In this document: positions 15,454-23,615 of the stretch, piece by piece
Layout of the letters: each line of letters opens with the position of its first letter
How positions within the stretch are numbered: the stretch's first letter is position 1
NCBI RefSeq assembly: GCF_026898115.1
Contig: NZ_CP114036.1
Span: 5,512,001-5,576,000, forward strand
Direction of reading: 5' to 3'
Length of the DNA stretch: 64,000 bases
Source of the DNA: Streptomyces sp. S465
GTDB lineage: Bacteria > Actinomycetota > Actinomycetes > Streptomycetales > Streptomycetaceae
Made by a program: the position numbers and the translations under genes
Notes under the pieces: generated by a model
What the model was told of the DNA's origin: nothing
The model's input: only the letters and a program-made list of their open reading frames with translations
The model's database searches: none

Positions 15454-16080
15454 ATGGCGCGTTACACCGGGGCCGACTGCAAGCGTTGCCGTCGGGAGAA
15501 GCAGAAGCTCTTCCTCAAGGGGAGCAAGTGCGAGAGCGCGAAGTGCCCGATCGAGATCCGTCCTTACCCCCCGGGTGAGCACGGTCGCGGGCGCACCAAG
15601 GACAGCGAGTACCTGCTCCAGCTTCGTGAGAAGCAGAAGGCGACCCGCATCTACGGTGTCCTTGAGAAGCAGTTCCGTGGCTACTACGCGGAGGCGAACA
15701 GGAAGACCGGCAAGACCGGTGAGAACCTGCTGCGCATCCTCGAGACCCGTCTCGACAACGTGATCTACCGGGCCGGCTTCGCCAAGTCCCGCGACCACGC
15801 CCGTCAGCTGGTCCGCCACGGCCACATCAACGTGAACGGCCGCAAGACCGACATCCCGTCGGCCCGCGTCACCGTGAACGACATCATCGAGGTCCGTCCG
15901 AAGTCCCGGACCCTGACCCCCTTCCAGGTGGCTCAGGCCGAGGCGGGCGACCGCACCGTGCCGGCGTGGCTGGAGGCCATTCCGTCGCAGCTGCGGATCC
16001 TCGTGCACTCGCTGCCCGAGCGCCAGGTGATCGACACCCAGGTGCAGGAGCAGCTGATCGTCGAGCTCTACTCGAAGTAG
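15454..16080 (+). CDS. rpsD: 30S ribosomal protein S4, zinc-type
   Basis: This 208-residue S4 keeps the N-terminal zinc cluster Cys9, Cys12, Cys26, Cys31. The S4 RNA-binding domain contains LDNVIYRAGFAKSRDHARQL. S4 starts 30S assembly and is the alpha-operon repressor in E. coli. A perfect hairpin follows its stop, before rpoA. Confidence 0.97.
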   Translation: MARYTGADCKRCRREKQKLFLKGSKCESAKCPIEIRPYPPGEHGRGRTKDSEYLLQLREKQKATRIYGVLEKQFRGYYAEANRKTGKTGENLLRILETRLDNVIYRAGFAKSRDHARQLVRHGHINVNGRKTDIPSARVTVNDIIEVRPKSRTLTPFQVAQAEAGDRTVPAWLEAIPSQLRILVHSLPERQVIDTQVQEQLIVELYSK

Positions 16081-16095
16081 TAGAGGGCTGGACGA

Positions 16096-16134
16096 TACGG
16101 GCGGTACGGAGCCGTTTGGCACGTACCGCCCGTA
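16096..16134 (+). terminator. Perfect 12-bp hairpin between rpsD and rpoA
   Basis: TACGGGCGGTAC (16096-16107) pairs with GTACCGCCCGTA (16123-16134) around a 15-base loop. No T-run follows. It may be a partial terminator or attenuator that lowers rpoA relative to ribosomal genes, or an mRNA stabiliser. Confidence 0.65.
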
Positions 16135-16188
16135 CCATTGAAGGGTTCGGCGTCAAATAGCGGGCGCCGAAGACTGGAGGCAAACCCC

Positions 16189-17211
16189 ATGCTGATCGCT
16201 CAGCGTCCCTCGTTGACCGAAGAGGTCGTCGACGAGTTCCGCTCCCGGTTCGTGATCGAGCCGCTGGAGCCGGGCTTCGGCTACACCCTCGGAAACTCCC
16301 TGCGTCGTACGCTCCTGTCCTCGATCCCCGGTGCGGCCGTCACCAGCATCCGGATCGACGGGGTCCTGCACGAGTTCACCACCGTGCCGGGCGTCAAGGA
16401 GGACGTCACCGACCTGATCCTCAACATCAAGCAGCTGGTCGTCTCGAGCGAGCACGACGAGCCGGTCGTGATGTACCTGCGCAAGCAGGGCCCGGGTCTG
16501 GTCACCGCCGCCGACATCGCGCCGCCCGCCGGTGTCGAGGTGCACAACCCCGACCTGGTCCTGGCCACGCTGAACGGCAAGGGCAAGCTGGAGATGGAGC
16601 TGACCGTCGAGCGCGGTCGCGGCTACGTCTCCGCCGTCCAGAACAAGCAGGTCGGCCAGGAGATCGGCCGCATCCCGGTCGACTCCATCTACTCGCCGGT
16701 GCTCAAGGTCACCTACAAGGTCGAGGCGACCCGTGTCGAGCAGCGCACCGACTTCGACAAGCTGATCGTCGACGTCGAGACCAAGCAGGCCATGCGGCCG
16801 CGTGACGCCATGGCGTCGGCCGGTAAGACCCTGGTCGAGCTGTTCGGCCTGGCCCGCGAGCTCAATGTGGACGCCGAGGGCATCGACATGGGCCCGTCCC
16901 CGACGGACGCCGCGCTCGCCGCGGACCTGGCGCTGCCGATCGAGGAGCTCGAGCTCACCGTCCGTTCGTACAACTGCCTCAAGCGCGAGGGCATCCACTC
17001 CGTGGGTGAGCTCGTGGCGCGGTCCGAGGCGGACCTGCTCGACATCCGGAACTTCGGCGCCAAGTCGATCGACGAGGTCAAGGCGAAGCTGGCCGGTATG
17101 GGCCTGGCGCTCAAGGACAGCCCGCCCGGATTCGACCCGACCGCCGCGGCGGACGCCTTCGGCGCGGACGACGACGCGGACGCCGGTTTCGTCGAGACCG
17201 AGCAGTACTGA
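16189..17211 (+). CDS. rpoA: RNA polymerase alpha subunit
   Basis: RpoA is 340 residues from ATG 16189 (MLIAQRPSLTEEVVDEFRSR). Residues 1 to about 230 form the N-terminal dimerisation and assembly domain (EPLEPGFGYTLGNSLRRTLL). Residues about 245-325 form the C-terminal DNA- and activator-binding domain (YNCLKREGIHSVGELVARSE). A long acidic tail closes the protein, as in other Streptomyces. It is followed by rplQ after 78 bases. Confidence 0.98.
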   Translation: MLIAQRPSLTEEVVDEFRSRFVIEPLEPGFGYTLGNSLRRTLLSSIPGAAVTSIRIDGVLHEFTTVPGVKEDVTDLILNIKQLVVSSEHDEPVVMYLRKQGPGLVTAADIAPPAGVEVHNPDLVLATLNGKGKLEMELTVERGRGYVSAVQNKQVGQEIGRIPVDSIYSPVLKVTYKVEATRVEQRTDFDKLIVDVETKQAMRPRDAMASAGKTLVELFGLARELNVDAEGIDMGPSPTDAALAADLALPIEELELTVRSYNCLKREGIHSVGELVARSEADLLDIRNFGAKSIDEVKAKLAGMGLALKDSPPGFDPTAAADAFGADDDADAGFVETEQY

Positions 17212-17289
17212 GACCTCCGGCGGGCACTCGCCCGTCGGTAACTGACACCGGTACCTGATACGGCCGGTGCAGACATCTAGGAGATACAC

Positions 17290-17817
17290 ATGCCGAAGCC
17301 CACCAAGGGCGCCCGTCTGGGCGGCAGCGCTGCGCACGAGCGGCTCCTGCTGGCGAACCTCGCCACCGCGCTGTTCGAGCACGGCCGGATCACCACCACC
17401 GAGGCGAAGGCCCGCCGCCTGCGCCCGGTCGCGGAGAAGCTGGTCACCAAGGCGAAGAAGGGCGACCTTCACAACCGCCGTCTGGTGCTCCAGACCATCC
17501 GCGACAAGAGCGTCGTGCACACTCTCTTCACCGAGATCGGGCCGCGCTACGAGAACCGGCCGGGTGGCTACACCCGCATCACCAAGATCGGTAACCGCCG
17601 TGGCGACAACGCCCCGATGGCGGTCATCGAGCTGGTCGAGGCGCTGACCGTGCAGCAGGAGGCCGTCGGCGAGGCCGAGGCCGCCACCAAGCGCTCCGCC
17701 AAGGACGCCGCCGGCGACCAGGCCGCCGCGAACCTCAAGAAGGACGAGGCCCCGGCCGCCGAGGCCACCGAGGCCGAGGCCACCGAGGCTCCGGCCGAGG
17801 AGAGCAAGGACGCCTGA
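17290..17817 (+). CDS. rplQ: 50S ribosomal protein L17
   Basis: L17 is 175 residues: a conserved core of about 120 (MPKPTKGARLGGSAAHERLL to NAPMAVIELVEAL) plus an acidic Ala/Glu-rich tail of about 55 residues common in actinobacteria. It lies near the tunnel exit. A strong terminator just after its stop ends the alpha segment. Confidence 0.98.
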   Translation: MPKPTKGARLGGSAAHERLLLANLATALFEHGRITTTEAKARRLRPVAEKLVTKAKKGDLHNRRLVLQTIRDKSVVHTLFTEIGPRYENRPGGYTRITKIGNRRGDNAPMAVIELVEALTVQQEAVGEAEAATKRSAKDAAGDQAAANLKKDEAPAAEATEAEATEAPAEESKDA

Positions 17818-17835
17818 GCGCCCTTCCGGCCACAT

Positions 17836-17875
17836 GGACGGGCCCGCCCCCGCGACACGGGGGGCGGGCCCGTCC
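17836..17875 (+). terminator. Terminator of the alpha operon
   Basis: GGACGGGCCCGCCCCC (17836-17851) and GGGGGCGGGCCCGTCC (17860-17875) form a perfect 16-bp stem with an 8-base loop. It starts 18 bases after rplQ and is the strongest hairpin of this part of the window. Confidence 0.85.
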
Positions 17876-17895
17876 CGCATGGAGAGGAACCATTG

Positions 17896-18762
17896 GTGAC
17901 TGACGAGGCGGCGCCCGGTTTCGTACGGGTCCGGCTGGATCTCGCCTACGACGGCAAGGACTTCTCGGGCTGGGCCAAGCAGCGCGAGCGGCGCACCGTA
18001 CAGGGCGAGCTGGAGAGCGCGCTGCGGACGGTGACGCGCTCCTGTGAGACGTACGAGCTGACCGTCGCGGGCCGCACCGACGCCGGGGTGCACGCCCGTG
18101 GCCAGGTGGCGCACGTGGACCTGCCCGAGGAGCTGTGGGCCGAGCACCGGGACAAGCTGCTCCGCCGGCTGGCCGGCCGGCTGCCCCACGACATACGGGT
18201 CTGGCGGGTCGCCGAGGCCCCGGCCGGGTTCAACGCCCGCTTCTCCGCGATCTGGCGGCGCTACGCCTACCGGGTCACCGACCACCCCGGCGGGGTCGAC
18301 CCGCTGCTGCGCGGCCATGTGCTGTGGCACGACTGGCCGCTGGACGTGGACGCCATGAACGCGGCCTCGAAGCGGCTCCTGGGCGAGCACGACTTCGCCG
18401 CGTACTGCAAGCGGCGCGACGGCGCCACCACCATCCGCACCCTCCAGCGGCTCGACTGGGTGCGCGGCGCGGACGGCATCGTCACGGCCACGGTGCGGGC
18501 GGACGCCTTCTGCCACAACATGGTGCGCTCGCTGGTGGGCGCCCTGCTCTTCGTCGGCGACGGCCACCGTGCCCCCGACTGGCCGGCCACGGTGCTCGCC
18601 GCGGGCGTGCGCGACTCCGCCGTCCACGTGGTCCGTCCCCATGGCCTGACGCTGGAGGAGGTCGGCTATCCGGCCGACGGCCAACTCGCGGCCCGTAACC
18701 GGGAGTCGCGCAACAAGCGCTCCCTGGCGGGTGCGACGGCGATCGGCTCCAGCTGCTGCTGA
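17896..18762 (+). CDS. truA: tRNA pseudouridine(38-40) synthase TruA
   Basis: TruA modifies uridines in the anticodon arm of many tRNAs. The protein is about 288 residues. The catalytic aspartate lies in AGRTDAGVHARGQVAHVDL; the family region RFSAIWRRYAYRV and the C-terminal FCHNMVRSLVGALLFVGDG are present. GTG 17896 is preferred with GGAGAGG eight bases upstream; TTG 17893 is an alternative. truA follows rplQ in many actinobacteria. Confidence 0.96.
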   Translation: MTDEAAPGFVRVRLDLAYDGKDFSGWAKQRERRTVQGELESALRTVTRSCETYELTVAGRTDAGVHARGQVAHVDLPEELWAEHRDKLLRRLAGRLPHDIRVWRVAEAPAGFNARFSAIWRRYAYRVTDHPGGVDPLLRGHVLWHDWPLDVDAMNAASKRLLGEHDFAAYCKRRDGATTIRTLQRLDWVRGADGIVTATVRADAFCHNMVRSLVGALLFVGDGHRAPDWPATVLAAGVRDSAVHVVRPHGLTLEEVGYPADGQLAARNRESRNKRSLAGATAIGSSCC

Positions 18763-18939
18763 ACCGTGAAGGGGTGTTGGCAGGCGATCACCGGGTACTC
18801 ACCACGGGCATGGTGGCGCATCCGCCGGGCGGCAGAGGCCGAGGCGGCACGGGGATGGACATGAGGCGCTTCCGGGGCCTTCGGAAGATCGATAAAATCT
18901 GCCCACCGACAACGGTCGACGACCGCGAAAGGGACCCGC
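18763..18939. other. Gap between truA and the stressosome operon
   Basis: A TAAAAT-like hexamer occurs near 18893-18898 about 45 bases before the GTG of the first stressosome gene, preceded by a CTTCCG/CGGAAG inverted repeat. No convincing -35 is seen. A new promoter here is likely because the next operon is functionally unrelated to truA. Confidence 0.35.
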
Positions 18940-19818
18940 GTGACTACCAGCGAGGCCGCTGTACGGGAGCGCCTGACCAGGGCGCTCCAGGAGCGTGACG
19001 AGGAGATCGCCGATCGCTGGGTCGAGCTGCAGATGGAGCAGGCCCTGCTGGACACCGACATCGGGGAGGCCGAACTCCGCGAGGAGGCCTACGCGTTGAT
19101 CGAGGCGCTGGTCCCGGGTCTGCAGAGCGGTGTGCCGGTGGACCGGGTGGTGACCTCCACCCCGGGGCTGCACGAGGCCGTGGTCGGGCTGTCGCTGCGC
19201 CGGGCGCGGGCCGGGGCCACGCCGACGGCCACCTCGCTCGCGGTGCTCGCGCTCAAGGAGGCCCTGCTCAAGGCGGTGCAGCGGGACACCCGTGACGCCG
19301 AGGAGCTGTTCGCCTCGGCGGTCTTCATGAACCGGCTGCTCGATGTGGCCGGGGCGCTGTCCTTCGAGACGTATGTGGAGGGCCGGGAGGAGATCATCCG
19401 CCGGCAGAGCCAGCAGCTGATGGAGCAGTCGACACCGGTGGTGCGGCTGTGGCGGCAAGTGCTGGCCGTCCCGCTGATCGGCACGCTGGACACCGCGCGG
19501 ACCCAGGTGGTCATGGAGAACCTCCTCCAGGCCATCCAGGACCATGAGGCGCTGGTCGCGATCGTCGACATCACGGGTGTGCCGACGGTGGACACCGCCG
19601 TCGCCCAGCATCTGATGCAGACCGTCAACGCGGTGCGGCTGATGGGCGCGGACTGCGTCATCAGCGGGGTCCGCCCCTCGATCGCCCAGACCATCGCCCA
19701 GCTCGGTATCGATCTGTCCACCATCCTCACCCGGGCGACGCTGGCCGACGCGCTGGCCGCCGCGATCAAGCTGATCGACGGCCCCGGGCCCGACGGTGAT
19801 GAAGGAGACGGCCGGTGA
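18940..19818 (+). CDS. rsbR: RsbR-type stressosome scaffold with STAS domain
   Basis: This 292-residue protein has a variable N-terminal helical sensor half and a C-terminal STAS domain (residues about 165-280). The STAS region contains PLIGTLDTARTQVVMENLL and IVDITGVPTVDTAVAQHLMQ, matching the two threonine-bearing segments phosphorylated by RsbT in Bacillus RsbR. It would form a stressosome with the next gene product. GTG 18940 is preceded by AAAGGGA. The stop overlaps rsbS by 4 bases, so the five genes to 22942 are translationally coupled. Confidence 0.9.
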   Translation: MTTSEAAVRERLTRALQERDEEIADRWVELQMEQALLDTDIGEAELREEAYALIEALVPGLQSGVPVDRVVTSTPGLHEAVVGLSLRRARAGATPTATSLAVLALKEALLKAVQRDTRDAEELFASAVFMNRLLDVAGALSFETYVEGREEIIRRQSQQLMEQSTPVVRLWRQVLAVPLIGTLDTARTQVVMENLLQAIQDHEALVAIVDITGVPTVDTAVAQHLMQTVNAVRLMGADCVISGVRPSIAQTIAQLGIDLSTILTRATLADALAAAIKLIDGPGPDGDEGDGR

Positions 19819-20225
19819 CCGGTCAGCCCCAGCCCGGAGTTCCGATTCTGCGACTGGGCGATGTCCTGGTCACCGGCCTGCTCAATGAGCTCGACGACCG
19901 GACCGCCATCGCCTTCACCGAGGAGCTGACCGAGCGGATCTCGGCCGAGGGCGCCCGCGGGGTGCTCATCGACATCTCCCGGCTGGAGATCATCGACTCG
20001 TTCGTGGCCCGGACGCTGATGGAGCTGACCACGGTGGCCCGGCTGCTGGGCGCCCGGGTGATCGTGGCCGGGATGCGACCGCCGGTGGCGATCACCCTGG
20101 TCGAGCTGGGGATCGAACTCGTCGGTGTGGAGACCGCACTCAATCCGGAGCAGGGCATGGCCGCGCTGGGGTGGCGGCAGGCCCCACAGCCCCTGGAAGG
20201 GGCCCGACGTGGCACTGCCAGGTGA
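19815..20225 (+). CDS. rsbS: RsbS-type STAS antagonist
   Basis: This 136-residue protein is a single STAS domain. Its motif VLIDISRLEIIDSFVARTLM places Ser62 at the position of the phosphorylated serine in Bacillus RsbS. Together with RsbR it would trap the RsbT kinase until stress. A short Arg/Pro tail extends past the domain. It overlaps rsbR by 4 bases and rsbT by 17. Confidence 0.9.
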   Translation: MTGQPQPGVPILRLGDVLVTGLLNELDDRTAIAFTEELTERISAEGARGVLIDISRLEIIDSFVARTLMELTTVARLLGARVIVAGMRPPVAITLVELGIELVGVETALNPEQGMAALGWRQAPQPLEGARRGTAR

Positions 20226-20688
20226 ATCCCTGTTCGCCTCCCGCGGTACCAAGGTGTCCTCGCGGGCGCAGGGCCGGCGCCCGACCGCGCCGGCCACGTA
20301 TCCGGTACGCACCGAGGAGGACCTGCTGACGGTCCGCCACGCGGTGCGTGCGGCCACCGTCGAGGTGGGCTTCGGCCTGGTGGACCAGACCCGGGTGGTC
20401 ACGGCCGCCAGTGAGCTCGCCCGTAACGCGTATGTCCACGGGGGCGGCGGCACGGTCACCCTCGAGTATCCGTGCGAGTCCTCCGGACGGCGGGGGCTGC
20501 GGCTGATCGTCAAGGACGAGGGGCCGGGGATCGCGGACCTCGACGCGGCGCTCACCGACGGCTTCACCACCGGCACGGGCCTGGGCCACGGCCTGGGCGG
20601 CGCCCGGCGGCTGATGGACGAGTTCACCGTGCGCACCGGACCGGGTGAGGGCACCGTGGTGGTCGCCACCCGCTGGACGGTCCGGTGA
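20209..20688 (+). CDS. rsbT: RsbT-type serine/threonine kinase
   Basis: The protein is about 159 residues from GTG 20209, preceded by GGAAGGGG. It is a GHKL ATPase fold: N-box ASELARNAYVHGGGG, G1 box DEGPGI, G2 box GLGHGLGGARRLMDEF. In Bacillus, RsbT phosphorylates RsbS and RsbR and then activates an RsbU phosphatase. About 30 residues precede the conserved part, so a start slightly downstream is possible. It overlaps the next gene by 4 bases. Confidence 0.88.
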   Translation: MALPGESLFASRGTKVSSRAQGRRPTAPATYPVRTEEDLLTVRHAVRAATVEVGFGLVDQTRVVTAASELARNAYVHGGGGTVTLEYPCESSGRRGLRLIVKDEGPGIADLDAALTDGFTTGTGLGHGLGGARRLMDEFTVRTGPGEGTVVVATRWTVR

Positions 20689-21704
20689 CCCACCCGCTCA
20701 CGGCGCCCACCACCGAGGTGCGTGTCGACCACCGCAGCGCCGTGCACCTGGCCGCCGAGACGGCGCGTATGGTGGCCCGGGAGTGCGGGCTGCCGGGCGC
20801 GCTGCCCGATCAGGCGGCGCTGATCGCCTCGGAGCTGGCGACCAACCTGGACAAGCACGCCGGCGACGGCACGCTCTACGTCCAGCCCCTGCCGCTGGGC
20901 CACGGAGTGGAGATCGTCGCCGCCGACCGGGGCCCCGGTATGCGGGACCCCGAGCGCTGTCTGGCGGACGGCTACACCACCGCCGGAACGCTGGGGGGCG
21001 GGCTCGGCGCCGTCAACCGGATGGCCACCCACTTCACCATCCGCAGCGCCGACGGCCCCGACGCGGGCACCTGGGCCTGCGCCCGGCTCACCCCGCCGGG
21101 CGAGCGGCGGCAGGAGTGGCAGGGGGTGGGCACGGTCTGTCTGCCCGCCGAAGGGGAGGAGGACTGCGGCGACGCCCGCGCGATCGTCGACACCGGCTCC
21201 GCCCGCACCGCGGTCGTCCTCGACGGTCTCGGCCACGGCCGGGCCGCCGCCGAGGCGGCCCAGGCGGCCCTGGGGGCGTTCCACACCGGCCCCGACCGGC
21301 CGCTGCCGGAGGTGGTCACCCGGATGCACCGGGTTCTGCGGCACACCCGCGGGGCCGCGGTGGGGCTGCTGCGGCTGTACCCCGACCGCGCCGACTACTG
21401 CGGCATCGGCAACATCCGCGCCCTCGCCCTGAGCCACGAGGGCGTGTCGCACCGGCTGACCGGGCAGCCCGGGGTGGTCGGCTGGGAGATGCCCGCACCG
21501 CGCGTGCACGGTTTCCCGCTGCCCCAGGGGGCCACGGCGGTGCTGCACAGCGACGGCATCGACGCCCGCTGGGGGCTCGACCCGCCCCCGCGGCTGCTCC
21601 GTCTGCCGCCGCCCCTGCTGTCCGCCGCACTCGCCCATGGCCATCGCCGCGTCCGCGACGACGCCACGGTTCTCGCGGCCAGGTCTCCCTTAAGGCTTCC
21701 ATGA
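20685..21704 (+). CDS. Fused GHKL ATPase and RsbX-like PP2C phosphatase
   Basis: This 339-residue protein joins two signalling domains. Residues about 15-135 are a GHKL ATPase of the anti-sigma kinase kind (SELATNLDKHA, DRGPGM, TLGGGLGAVNRM). Residues about 155-335 are a PP2C/SpoIIE-type phosphatase (GDARAIVDTGSARTAVVLDG, GIGNIRALAL, VLHSDGI, RDDATVLAAR) similar to RsbX, which resets the stressosome in Bacillus. One polypeptide may thus phosphorylate and dephosphorylate scaffold proteins; this is inference. It overlaps both neighbours by 4 bases. Confidence 0.85.
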   Translation: MTHPLTAPTTEVRVDHRSAVHLAAETARMVARECGLPGALPDQAALIASELATNLDKHAGDGTLYVQPLPLGHGVEIVAADRGPGMRDPERCLADGYTTAGTLGGGLGAVNRMATHFTIRSADGPDAGTWACARLTPPGERRQEWQGVGTVCLPAEGEEDCGDARAIVDTGSARTAVVLDGLGHGRAAAEAAQAALGAFHTGPDRPLPEVVTRMHRVLRHTRGAAVGLLRLYPDRADYCGIGNIRALALSHEGVSHRLTGQPGVVGWEMPAPRVHGFPLPQGATAVLHSDGIDARWGLDPPPRLLRLPPPLLSAALAHGHRRVRDDATVLAARSPLRLP

Positions 21705-22942
21705 CGACGAGGACCCTCACCTGCGCCACGACAGCGGCGCTCAGCCGGGCCGTCCGGGTGCTGGCCCGGGACCACGCCCTGGACCCGGCGGTCCGGGCAC
21801 GCCTGGTGCTGTCCGCCGCCGAGGCCGCCGGGGCGGCGCTGCGCGCAGGCCGCGAGACCGGGCTGACGTGGGCGTACGACCCGGAGGAGGGGGAGCTCAC
21901 GGTGGTGCTGCGGATGCCGCCGGGCGGGACGGGCCCGGTGGCCGGGGACCTTCCGCTGGCCGCCGACGCGGTGACCGAGGACGAGGTGGTGTGGCGCCTC
22001 CCGGCGTCCCCGGCGTCCCCGGCCTCCCCGGGGCAGGCGGCGCCCGACGGTGCCGGGGAGGACGCCCCCGACGACGCCGCCCTCGCCGCCGAGGAGCTGC
22101 GGGCCGTCGTGGCCGCCGCCGACGCGCTCACCGCCGAGCACCGCCGCCTCAACGACGAACTCGCGGAGACCAACAGCGGGGTGCTCGCGCTCTACGTCCA
22201 GCTCGACGAGCGGGACGAGCAGTTGCGCACCGCACACGGCCAGACCCTGCGGGAGCTGGAGGACGCGCTGCGTCCGCCGCCCATCAAGGCCGACGGTCTC
22301 GAACTCGCCGTGCACTACGAGCCGGCCGGCACCGACGCGCCCACCGGCGGCGATCTGTACGACTGGTTCGTGCTGCCCGACGGCACCGTCCACATCACCA
22401 TCGTGGACGCGCTGGGCCATGGGGTGACCAGTACGCGCAGCGCGCTCAACGTCACCCACGCGGTACGCACCCTGGCCCTGGAGGGCCACCGGCTCCAGTC
22501 CATCGTGGGCCGCACGGACGAGATCCTGCGCCCCTTCGACCGGTCGGTGATGGCCACCGTGCTGCTCGCCCGGATCGATCCGGCCACCGGTGAGCTGTGG
22601 CTGGCCAACGGGAGCCATCCGCCGGCGCTGTTGCTGCGCCGCGACGGGTCGGCCCGGTATCTGGAGGCCCGGGGGCGCGGGATCGGCTTCCCGCTGCCCG
22701 GCAGCGAGACGCCGCTGACCGAGCGGCTGGCCCCCGGGGACCTCCTCGTGCTCTACACCGACGGCCTCACCGAGAGCCGCCGGGACCCGATCGAGGGCGA
22801 GAAGCGCCTGATCGAGGCCGCGCACAAGCAGCTCCAGAGCCCGATCGAGGAAGTCCCCGGCGCCATCGCGGAGGATATGCACACGGTGATCCTGCATCCG
22901 GACGACACCCTCGCGATGGCGGTGCGGGTCGCCGGTCGGTGA
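21701..22942 (+). CDS. SpoIIE/RsbU-type PP2C phosphatase
   Basis: This 413-residue protein starts at ATG 21701, overlapping the previous stop. Residues about 1-100 resemble a degenerate ATPase-like module without clear G boxes. Residues about 125-185 form a coiled coil with AEHRRLNDELAETNSGVLAL. Residues about 190-410 are the SpoIIE phosphatase, with metal-binding motifs GGDLYDWF, DALGHG, ANGSHPPALLL and YTDGLTE. It is probably the output phosphatase of the operon, acting on an anti-anti-sigma factor not encoded here. Confidence 0.88.
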   Translation: MTTRTLTCATTAALSRAVRVLARDHALDPAVRARLVLSAAEAAGAALRAGRETGLTWAYDPEEGELTVVLRMPPGGTGPVAGDLPLAADAVTEDEVVWRLPASPASPASPGQAAPDGAGEDAPDDAALAAEELRAVVAAADALTAEHRRLNDELAETNSGVLALYVQLDERDEQLRTAHGQTLRELEDALRPPPIKADGLELAVHYEPAGTDAPTGGDLYDWFVLPDGTVHITIVDALGHGVTSTRSALNVTHAVRTLALEGHRLQSIVGRTDEILRPFDRSVMATVLLARIDPATGELWLANGSHPPALLLRRDGSARYLEARGRGIGFPLPGSETPLTERLAPGDLLVLYTDGLTESRRDPIEGEKRLIEAAHKQLQSPIEEVPGAIAEDMHTVILHPDDTLAMAVRVAGR

Positions 22943-22991
22943 GCCCGCCGGCGCGGGCCCGCGTCCATGGGTCCGTGCCGGCGGGGCCGGA

Positions 22992-23516
22992 TCAGTGATC
23001 GGCGGCCGGGCCGAGGCGCTGCCGCGGGATACGGCCCTGATGGTCCCGCTGCCGGGGGACCGGACGCGGGAGCGGGCGCTCGTCATGCGGCTGCGCGCGG
23101 ACCAGTTGCTCGAACAGGGGCCGCGCCGCGACCAGCGCCTCCCGCATCCGCTCGGTGTCGGCCTCGCCCTCATGCACCCGCGCGGCCATGGTGTGCAGCC
23201 GGCGGTAGCCGTCGATCTCGCCGGGATGACGGACGGACAGCGCGTCCATCCGCTTCTCGTCGGACTCGGCCGGATAGCCACGGTCGACGGCCAACGCGCC
23301 CAGCAGCCGGTCGGCTTCGCGCAGCGCCCATCCGGGTGAGTCCACGAACCGCTCCTGAAGGCCCGCCCACCGTGCCGCGTACTGCTCCCTCGCTTCGGGG
23401 GGCAGGCTCCGGACCGGCAGATCGCCGCTACGGCCCTGCCGCACCGAGGGGGCGATCACAAGGCCCGCCATGGCGGCCAGGGCCGCCAGCAGGATGATGA
23501 GCGTGACTGTTGACAT
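22992..23516 (-). CDS. Membrane-anchored hypothetical protein
   Basis: I do not recognise a named family for this 174-residue protein. A single N-terminal hydrophobic helix (VTLIILLAALAAMAGLVIAP) should anchor it in the membrane, with a soluble helical remainder rich in Arg and Ala containing LPPEAREQYAARWAGLQERF. The C-terminus is Arg/Pro-rich. It lies downstream of the glycosyltransferase on the same strand with 99 bases between, including an inverted repeat. Confidence 0.6.
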   Translation of the reverse strand: MSTVTLIILLAALAAMAGLVIAPSVRQGRSGDLPVRSLPPEAREQYAARWAGLQERFVDSPGWALREADRLLGALAVDRGYPAESDEKRMDALSVRHPGEIDGYRRLHTMAARVHEGEADTERMREALVAARPLFEQLVRAQPHDERPLPRPVPRQRDHQGRIPRQRLGPAADH

Positions 23517-23527
23517 CGCAGTGCCTT

Positions 23528-23587
23528 CCGCAGAGATTTCCCTCGCTCGAGGCTGTTATCACCGAGTGTTACCGATGATCTCTGCGG
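23528..23587. promoter_or_regulatory. Spaced 10-bp inverted repeat
   Basis: CCGCAGAGAT (23528-23537) and ATCTCTGCGG (23578-23587) form perfect arms 40 bases apart in the gap upstream of the minus-strand gene starting at 23516. The spacing suits a dimeric regulator or DNA loop more than a terminator. Confidence 0.45.
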
Positions 23588-23615
23588 CAAACACGGCAGG
23601 TATGCGCCAAGGGTC

